DNA from: Pyronema omphalodes | Taxonomy: Eukaryota; Ascomycota; Pezizomycetes; Pezizales; Pyronemataceae | Direction of reading: 5' to 3' | Assembly: GCA_024516155.1 (NCBI GenBank) | Contig: JAJJXM010000002.1 | Location: 248,001-312,000, forward strand | DNA: 64,000 nucleotides | Part shown: positions 57,194-64,000 of the stretch, in pieces | Position numbering within the stretch: the stretch's first letter is position 1 | How the letters are laid out: every line of letters starts with the position of its first letter | The notes under the pieces: model-generated | What the model was told of the DNA's origin: nothing | Databases searched by the model: none | The model's input: the letters and a program-made list of their open reading frames with translations, nothing else | Program-made: the position numbers and the translations under genes

Positions 57194-57585
57194 CTAATGC
57201 CAAAGCTTTCCTGTAAATGCAGCGCACACTCTCCGCGCACGGTCCCCCGAAATAAGGATGGGCATTCATACAGGTATACTTCGAACCTGATATTCTCCAC
57301 TGAACTAAACGACGCACAAAATTCCCATCCGAAAATGAAGCTGTAATATCCACAGATTTTGAACTACTTGAACCAAAAGCAAAGCCTGTTGCGATGATCT
57401 AAAGACCTAGCTTCTATATTGGCTTTTTTCTTGTTCCATCATGGCAGCTCATTTCAACCCACGTCATGTTCTGCCTTCCGTCAGCGTGGGTTGGTAGTAC
57501 TATAAAAGTGAATATCGATTCTTATTTTGGGGGACTGTGCGAGGGGAGAGTGTGCGCTACATTTCCAGGAAAGCTTTGACATTAG
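57194..57585. mobile_element. Probable 392-bp inverted-repeat element (MITE-like)
   Basis: CTAATGCCAAAGCTTTCCTG at 57194 has its diverged reverse complement ending ATTAG at 57585. About 62 bp at each end (57194-57256 and 57523-57585) pair with about 85% identity, including GCGCACACTCTC and TCCCCC. Weaker similarity runs inward for another 20 bp. I could not find a convincing target duplication. It is too short to encode a transposase. Confidence 0.7.
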
Positions 57586-58210
57586 ATTCGCTCGGTGATA
57601 TCACATGATTTGATGTACCACCCCCCAGAGACGAGCCTAATATTGAGGCAACTAGTTCCCTCTAGAGCTCTGTAAAGCCCCGATAGAGCATAAGGTGTTG
57701 GACTAAAAACTTACTCTATCTTACGGGAGCTCCGATGAAGCTCCGCGGCTTAGCGCGCCGTGCAGACGCATCCCTCTACTGGAATAGCCGGGAACGAGGA
57801 TGGCGGCCGTACGCAAGCTCGTGTGATAAATCGTGATGAATGCAACTTACCGGGATGCAGGAACATTGTTATCGCTGTAATCTTTGGGATCGTTGTGAAT
57901 ATTTCAAGTATCATGAGCATTGGAATCCGCTCAATGTAATAGACAAGGAACAAGAAAACCGGTGGAAACGTCCATAAATGGCTGTGCTGCCCGGTAAAAC
58001 ACAGTAACAACCGACTCACCGAAGATGATACTGCGCAGTATTCGGCAAAGCACGTAAGACGGCAAGGCTCCTGACTCAAGCGGGGTCTTACTCATTGGAT
58101 GAATACAGGTGACAATCGAAGTCGCGACATCACAAATTATCCTCCAAATATTTAACATATAATTTGTAGACATACGAAAGCGAACGACAGCGATTCGTAA
58201 TTTTCCAAAC

Positions 58211-58250
<40 letters not shown>

Positions 58251-60043
58251 AAGAGCAATTTAGTACGAATCACGGCAAAGTGTAAGTGTAAATCACAAAT
58301 AAGCATCCGCATTCCTAACAAACCATCGGAGCATCGGAACATCGGTATCTCGGAACCAAATGATACTGAAGAGAACCAAAGATTCAAATCCACAATCAGA
58401 TCTCCGCATTCAAAGCTCGCCTATCGATACACGTTATACGCCACTCTATGATTATACCTTCTTATTTCATCGCTTTTGAATCAATCTTTTACAATGGAAA
58501 GAAACTGAAACATCCTACAGTACCACTCAACTGACAACGATATGAGCTCGCGAAGTTGTAATGGCTCATATTTTCTTTTCCTCTATCCCTAATCAACCGA
58601 GACCAACCAAGCGGAACAAACCTTCAAACTCCTTTTAATCATCCAACACGCCGTTGGACCGCTGTCCCGTCATTACTTTGCTTTTTTTTTCGACACTGCA
58701 GGGGGAAAGTGAAACTGCGTAATCATCATACAGCACTCGAATAGCGGCAAAATGTGTAATGTGCGAAACTCGACGCTGAAAAACCTTGTCGGTTTTCATC
58801 TAAATCACATCCCAGAATATCTTGGAGCATCTCGTGGTAGTTCTTTCCGAGATGGAACTCACCGAGGACGCCGCTGTAATGCAGGATCTCAGATGAACCG
58901 AGAGGGTGAATGTTATCCATCGGGGCATGCCGCGTGATGAGAGCATATTCAAATTTTGCATCAGTAACCTAGTTGAGCTTCAAATAGAAGCCGGTCAAAT
59001 TTCCCAGGGAGTTTTGAGAAACGATGTCCAGTGATACACCGACACGTCAGTCACATCGGCGGAAAGCGCAAAGGTAGGCATCACTGCATCAGCATCTAGA
59101 TATGTTGAGTAACCATGCAAGGCCCACAGACTCGCAGGCCGCAAATTTCTTTCCGGTAAGAAGAATAATTCAGGCTGATTTTTCTATCCAATATATAAGA
59201 GGAGATGGTCGTGTGATATCGACGGTAAGGGACAAACTGAAATGGGGGCATCGTGATGACGGTAGTGAAATACAGGGAATTGGAGGGCTCCAAGATCGGA
59301 TAAATATGTGCATCGCTATTGGGAGGGGATTTTATAGATATTTTGTATTGATGCAGGTCGGAGATCAGATGGTTTCTATACGTAGATGGAAACTGGTGAT
59401 GGCTTATGGAGCTTCCCGTGCGAAGTTGTGATGCATGTTGCATCACTATCAGGACGCCTGTGGCTGAAGTAAACGTACGAGATTGCTCGTATATTTTTGA
59501 ATAATTAGCCGGCACTTGTTAGAGTATTCTTGTTTCGCGGATATGTTGCGCGTGAAAGGCCAGCTGTTTGACAAACGACAGGCCGCGTACCGTTCCATTG
59601 GATTTTTGAATGTATCATATGATATCAGTGTTTTACATGGATTAAACAAATATTTCTAGTAGTGATATAGCTTTTATGCACTGAAATACGGCCAGGGATC
59701 CAGACGTCTTTGATCGACGCGAAATATCCTTAGACGCGTGACGTCACTTCCGCACAGCAATCCGAGTGCTTGATTGTGAAAAGCACCTTGACCGAAGACC
59801 TTCAACTCATAAAGAAAAGTGTATGCGGCTTATTAATTAGAATTAGTGTTGCAACCCAGTAAACTACAGGAATTGATCAAGGTAAATTCTAACGATTGTA
59901 CAAAGCACCCTCGTCAACATAAACATAAAGCGAGAGTGGGAGGACTTGCGACGGGTCCAACTTGAGAAACGTCTGCCGTGTTTCGGCTTAAAGGCCCTTA
60001 TACCCTCTGCCCTCTACCCTCTACCCATTTAACAAATCACAAG
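57586..60043. other. Gene-free DNA with a poly-A run
   Basis: No supported gene. An uninterrupted run of 37 A lies at 58212-58248. The last 100 bp before 60044 is pyrimidine-rich (CCCTCTGCCCTCTACCCTC), which suits the leader of the next gene. Small frames at 58726-59649 are not convincing. Confidence 0.55.
58212..58248. repeat. Poly-A homopolymer, 37 nt
   Basis: Thirty-seven A in a row on the plus strand, then GAAAGAGC. It may be a retroposed tail or a slippage product; no retroelement body is evident upstream. Confidence 0.95.
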
Positions 60044-60769
60044 ATGAGCAAACGTCACGCAATTGGACCCAGCAACCGCAACCGCGACTCGCAAGATTGT
60101 AACAGTGATGACGCACGCCCATGCAACCCGCTGCACACAACCGTCAACGACAATTTCACGGTGATAAAAAATAACGTAGCCTCTCTACCCCCAAACCCTT
60201 ACACTACAGAGAATAAGCCAACATTCACCAAGCTCTTCACAGCACTCATGGACAAACTCGATGCAACATACGCATGGTACGTGCAGCGTCAATTTGCCGA
60301 GATTACTACTTCTCTAGATGTCATCTACACCAAAATGGCATACGATTATGAGTTGACCGAACTCGAGCTGAAGATTTACGAGAAACATGGGAGGTCAAAC
60401 TTTGTACCCAAACTTCTACCCATATTCAATGAATTCATAAAGGGATTTGAAGAATTGGGTAGTTACACCATGAACTACGCCACTGAAGAGGAAGCTATTG
60501 AGATTTGGAGTATGGACATATCAGTGCGGGACGCCTATGGCGCAAAGGAAAATATCTCAAATGAGCTCCTAGAGGAGCTAACTGATGAACAAAGGGCAAA
60601 GGTGGCAGCACATAACGTTGCTCACGATATAGAGATGACATGGGATCCAATGGCAATATCTTTTGGAGATCAGTGTGAAATTTGGGCTCGGGCCACAGTC
60701 AAAGATATTATCTCAGGGCTTTCTGAACAGATACCAAGATGCATGCAGAAAGCTGGAGTCGAGTTTTAA
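60044..60769 (+). CDS. Hypothetical protein, 241 aa
   Basis: Single exon from ATG 60044 (AAGATGAGC). The frame also opens 66 nt upstream at a GTG, which I do not use. No domain recognised. The first about 50 residues are polar (SKRHAIGPSNRNRDSQDCNS). The rest is mostly helical, with TKLFTALMDKLDATYAWYVQ and the Glu/Leu-rich YDYELTELELKIYEKHGRSN and SNELLEELTDEQRAKVAAHN stretches, and ends GLSEQIPRCMQKAGVEF. The composition and the clean start support a real, possibly lineage-restricted gene. A CT-rich leader precedes it, as for other plus-strand genes here. Confidence 0.75.
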   Translation: MSKRHAIGPSNRNRDSQDCNSDDARPCNPLHTTVNDNFTVIKNNVASLPPNPYTTENKPTFTKLFTALMDKLDATYAWYVQRQFAEITTSLDVIYTKMAYDYELTELELKIYEKHGRSNFVPKLLPIFNEFIKGFEELGSYTMNYATEEEAIEIWSMDISVRDAYGAKENISNELLEELTDEQRAKVAAHNVAHDIEMTWDPMAISFGDQCEIWARATVKDIISGLSEQIPRCMQKAGVEF

Positions 60770-61044
60770 AATATATGGTAGAATTAATTGAAGAATAAAA
60801 ATGGGAATTCTAGGTTACACATTACAAAGAAACCCAAATTGTAAACTTTAAAACTTTGAAGCTGCCATACAGATATGATACTTAATCTAAAACCTGTAGA
60901 GAAAAGACATGACCGCGCAGTTGAAGTAAAGATGACGCGTAAAAAAACCTAAAAACTTTTGTCTATCCTTTCTATGCTTTTTGAATTCCACTCCATGAGT
61001 TGCTCTCTCGGTTCTTTAATCCACTCAAGATGTCACGTCATGCA
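60770..61044. other. Convergent intergenic region
   Basis: The 3' ends of the plus-strand gene at 60044 and the minus-strand gene at 61794 face each other here. It is AT-rich with nothing else visible. Confidence 0.5.
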
Positions 61045-61794
61045 TTACACGGCGACGGAAGTGGAACGTGCAGGTCTCATGTAACTTGTGGCCGAATGAG
61101 TCCAAAGAAGGCAGGGTAGAAAGACTATCCAGGCGAGTACTCCAAAGCCAATATGCGTCCAAATCTCTGTGTCCGTAGGCTTTACAGCCTGAATTGAAGT
61201 AAAAACAGCAAGGTAAATCGCTACCGCAATCCAGTAGATGATACTCCACAGGATAACTCTGACCGATCCGGAGAACCAGACTGTTTGAATGGTATTAGAA
61301 AGCTAACTTGTTGAAAGGGTACGTGGAAGAACTTACCTCCGTCATGACCGTTGGGAGCGAACAGCGCTATTGCCAAAAGTTTACCCAATCCTCGCGGCTT
61401 AGGCGGTGGTGAAACGTTAACTCGACGTGTCGTAAAAGCAGGCCGGCGAGCAGCAGTCTGAGGAGCATCTACCACCGGTGTTAGTTGGTTTCATCCAAGG
61501 GCATTGCATATCGCTAGGGTATGTTCGCATATCTGACGAGAGTACGAAGCTCGCTAAGTAGCTGATCTAGGTACATGCTTTGGATGAAAGGATTCTAGGC
61601 ATACCTCTGTTGTTTCTTCGGGAATATTCTTGTATTCTGGGTAATGTCTCGGTAAGAATATGGTCGCGAGGTTGGGTGGGATTGATGTAAGCAGGAGGCG
61701 GAGCAGTAATAGGAGCGTATGATGGGAGGGTCTCGGTGCGGTTGATAGGCTCCAATTCAACGCTGGTTTCTTCAATCGCCCTTTTTTTCGTCAT
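61045..61794 (-). CDS. Small membrane protein with two TM helices
   Basis: Three exons, 61794-61605, 61468-61337 and 61280-61045, with introns of 136 and 56 bp, give 185 aa. The start MTKKRAIEETSVELEP is followed by a Pro-rich cytosolic-type region (APITAPPPAYINPTQP, VNVSPPPKPRGLGKLL). The last exon encodes two hydrophobic segments, VRVILWSIIYWIAVAIYLAV and HIGFGVLAWIVFLPCLLW, joined by a short polar loop. It ends SYMRPARSTSVAV. No family recognised. The joins are supported by GTATGC and GTAAGT donors, and by removal of stops in every frame. A hairpin-like membrane protein with a cytosolic N-terminus is likely, but location is unknown. Confidence 0.75.
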
Positions 61795-63260
61795 TTTGTT
61801 GTTGATGTTGAATGGTTTTAGACGAAAGATGCGGTACGACAGGCGGTGTCGAAGATTTGGTAGAAAGCCGTTGCGTGAGACTCCTCTGTTAAAAGAAGTG
61901 CGCGGAATATCCTATGACATATTAGTCTGTGACTACTCGTCGACTAGATCCAGATGCAACGGTTTCGTTTCATATGATAAGGGTATTATGGATTACCGGG
62001 AGAAGCGAGGGCGTATGTATTTAGCTAATTATTTGACCGACTTTCCGTGACGCCAAATTCCGTCAAGCGGCCGCAGCCTACCACATTCTGAAATACTCTG
62101 GCATTGGTTCAATTCCCGAAAGGATAACCCATAATTTAGATAGTTTATTTAGAATTACAGGTAGTCAAGTAGTTTCTACTAAGAACTTGATGATCCATTA
62201 ACTGTATGTTTTAAGTAGCTCTGGAAGCGCATGGGATGTAACTACGAGTGGTCGATGGAGGTCTTATCTCAGTTACAAAATGTCTTAAACGGACTGTTGG
62301 ACAAGATCATTCACGTTATATAGAAGAATGTATTCTAATAAAGCCTCTCGAGACATAGAAGAGACATCTGTGGCGCTGTTCAATCTCGCACCACAATCAC
62401 GGCCGCTTATGCAATGTGCCAAGATCGAGTGACATCTTATGCTACCACTAGGTTGCACGCCCTCCATAGGCCTCGGTCAGAGGATGATTAATAAATAACT
62501 AAATTAATAAGCGAGCGGCACAATTTTGATCTTTCCAAATATCTCCAATAGAAAATTAGCATTAACGTAAACAAACAAAACGATTATATGCACAAATCTG
62601 GAGTCAATCCTAAGAATACAGGACGCCCTGCTACTAAGTTATGCATGTATGAATGGGACTCCCGTAACGGGCACAACTTATTATCGGTCAAGCACGCTGC
62701 ACTATTGGTTTTTTAATATTAATTTTGAGCTATCCTCGTGGACTTTCATTTTCACATAATGAGGGTACACACGGCTCAAATCTATTGGCATTAATATTTA
62801 TGCGGTCCATCGGTTTAGTCTGGGCATCTTCAGCATGCGTACAACAACAATCAGCCTAATCTTAGTAAAAAGAATAATATGTTACTTTAAATCATTGAAT
62901 AAGAGGTGTTTATCATTCAAATAGTTGCCAGATCTAAATTGTGCCCCTCCCTAGGCAGGGGGGAGAGATTATGGTCGATGAATTTTAATAAGCTTGTAAC
63001 CTGGTTTTTAACGAGCAATCCCCATACCAACAGGAATTGGAGTTCAGCCGAAGGACTTTTAAAGCCTCGTTCTCATCTCATCGGGATATTTTCTTCTAGT
63101 ATGGATAATAGACATGGATATAAGAGTGTAGCCATCGCACCAATTATTGATAGATATAATTCAATGAAAGGTCTGCGAATAAGTACACAAGCACGGCGAA
63201 CTTGATAGACTGGTAACTTGCAACCCAACATATTAACTCATTCATACATAACGCACAACA
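61795..63260. other. Non-coding stretch
   Basis: It holds the promoter of the minus-strand gene at 61794 and, at its right side, the 3' UTR of the esterase gene. Frames at 61736-62050 and 62906-63205 are not protein-like. Confidence 0.55.
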
Positions 63261-64000
63261 TTAAGGAACACATTCCCAGCTCTCTGCCTTTCTCCAATCC
63301 CCACCCTCCTTCAGCACACTCTTCTCCGGGTAAGGACAATGTACTCTTTGCGCCTCAACCGTTCCATTCACAATGTTCGTTCCAATGATCTGCTCTGGCG
63401 CCTTTCCATTCTCAACCCAATCAACCAGTGCCAATAAAATATTATGTTCCTTATCCTTCGGGATCCCTGTCTGCTGTCTTCCAATCTGTCCGAACCTATC
63501 CGCCCCAACACCACCTCCACAATGATCCATTCCGGGCGCCATAAACAAACGGTAGAATTGCGAAACCTTCGACTGCCCCATCGTTCGTACAACTCCATCG
63601 TAGTATCTTGCAGAGTTACCAGAGGGAATCAATGGATCAGCTCGGCCGTGGTAGGAAATAACTTTTCCACCTCGCTTAGCAAAAGCCGACAGGTCCTGTT
63701 TCCAGGTCGAGATGTTTCCGGGGTTCAACGCATCTGCCGCAGCAATAGTCTGCAGCCCAAAATCGGATCCGGTATAAGAGGTATCATTGTAAATCACGTA
63801 CTTAGCCCAATCCAAAGCGAATTGGAAAAGGTTCCCTGAGAAAGTCATAGTTGCATATCCCCCAAAATCCGCTCCGGGTTCATAGCGGGGATAAAGTAGC
63901 TTCCCATCCATTCCATAAATTGGCTCAAAAATCCTTCTGATAATCTCCGCCTGTTGGGGTGTAAGACATAAGTCTTTCTTTGACTCAGAACAGAGCATAG
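63261..64000 (-). CDS. Tannase/feruloyl esterase family, 3' part
   Basis: The last 246 or so codons of a secreted-type serine esterase (PF07519 family: tannases, feruloyl esterase B), which cleaves ester bonds of plant phenolics. The window edge cuts the 5' part, so the catalytic Ser, signal peptide and start are not seen. Visible are KKDLCLTPQQAEIIRRIF, YPRYEPGADFGGY, the catalytic Asp in YHGRADPLIPSGNSARYYD and the catalytic His in APGMDHCGGGVG, with the adjacent Cys that in this family pairs with a Cys next to the nucleophile Ser. The stop TAA is at 63261. No intron is visible in this part. It fits a plant-biomass-degrading or plant-associated lifestyle. Confidence 0.93.
   Translation of the reverse strand, partial: MLCSESKKDLCLTPQQAEIIRRIFEPIYGMDGKLLYPRYEPGADFGGYATMTFSGNLFQFALDWAKYVIYNDTSYTGSDFGLQTIAAADALNPGNISTWKQDLSAFAKRGGKVISYHGRADPLIPSGNSARYYDGVVRTMGQSKVSQFYRLFMAPGMDHCGGGVGADRFGQIGRQQTGIPKDKEHNILLALVDWVENGKAPEQIIGTNIVNGTVEAQRVHCPYPEKSVLKEGGDWRKAESWECVP

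Noticed and set aside
62100..62130. tRNA-like GGTTCAATTCCC box
   Set aside because: No matching acceptor, D-arm or anticodon stem around it.

Overview
The window is nuclear DNA of a filamentous ascomycete (Pezizomycotina). The evidence is the short spliceosomal introns (about 45-190 nt, mostly GT...AG with CTAAC/CTGAC-like branch sites) and the typical gene set: NOT3/5, a two-exon-plus D-Tyr-tRNA deacylase, a Bud2/Cla2-type RasGAP, a Cyp40 cyclophilin, a C2H2 plus fungal-specific-domain transcription factor, and a tannase/feruloyl esterase. The class cannot be fixed from sequence alone. I lean towards Leotiomycetes-like, with low confidence. I rebuilt exon structures by hand from frame continuity, splice sites and family knowledge.

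Layout. 1-3.4 kb is a gene-free run of microsatellites and minisatellites. 3.5-6.9 kb holds a divergent housekeeping pair, NOT3/5 (-) and DTD1 (+), sharing a 580-bp promoter region. 9.1-10.4 kb encodes a disordered Pro/Ser-rich protein. 10.4-16.4 kb is a striking island built almost wholly of unrelated tandem repeats (9-bp, 10-bp, 4-bp and A/C-rich arrays), with one dispersed repeat copy inside it. 18.6-22.7 kb is the BUD2-like RasGAP gene, followed in the same frame, after a single TAG, by 286 further open codons.

24.6-28.2 kb holds two direct copies of an approximately 0.85-kb dispersed repeat (a third, older, inverted copy lies at 13.2-14.0 kb) flanking decayed coding sequence and a perfect 20-bp-arm hairpin. 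29.2-30.7 kb is a Cyp40 gene with an inferred 10-nt microexon. 32.6-34.6 kb carries an unrecognised broken gene and an unrecognised two-exon gene. 35.7-37.3 kb is the clearest mobile element: a 1,624-bp Mutator-like element with near-perfect terminal inverted repeats and a 9-bp target duplication, disrupted by a second, nested inverted-repeat element, and still holding what looks like the start of a transposase. Just downstream lies a small ORF with an internal duplication.

39.0-49.5 kb holds an SDR oxidoreductase, a single-exon protein of uncertain fold, and the C2H2 transcription factor, separated by gene-free DNA. 49.5-60 kb is a gene desert with a probable small inverted-repeat element at 57.2 kb. 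60.0-64 kb carries an unrecognised 241-aa protein, a small two-helix membrane protein and the 3' part of a tannase-family esterase cut by the window edge.

The genes do not form an obvious pathway cluster. The window is better read as scattered housekeeping and accessory genes in a repeat-rich genome. Its unusual content is the repeat islands, the nested transposons and several odd gene structures (microexons, a probable GC-AG intron, an in-frame stop before a long open extension).
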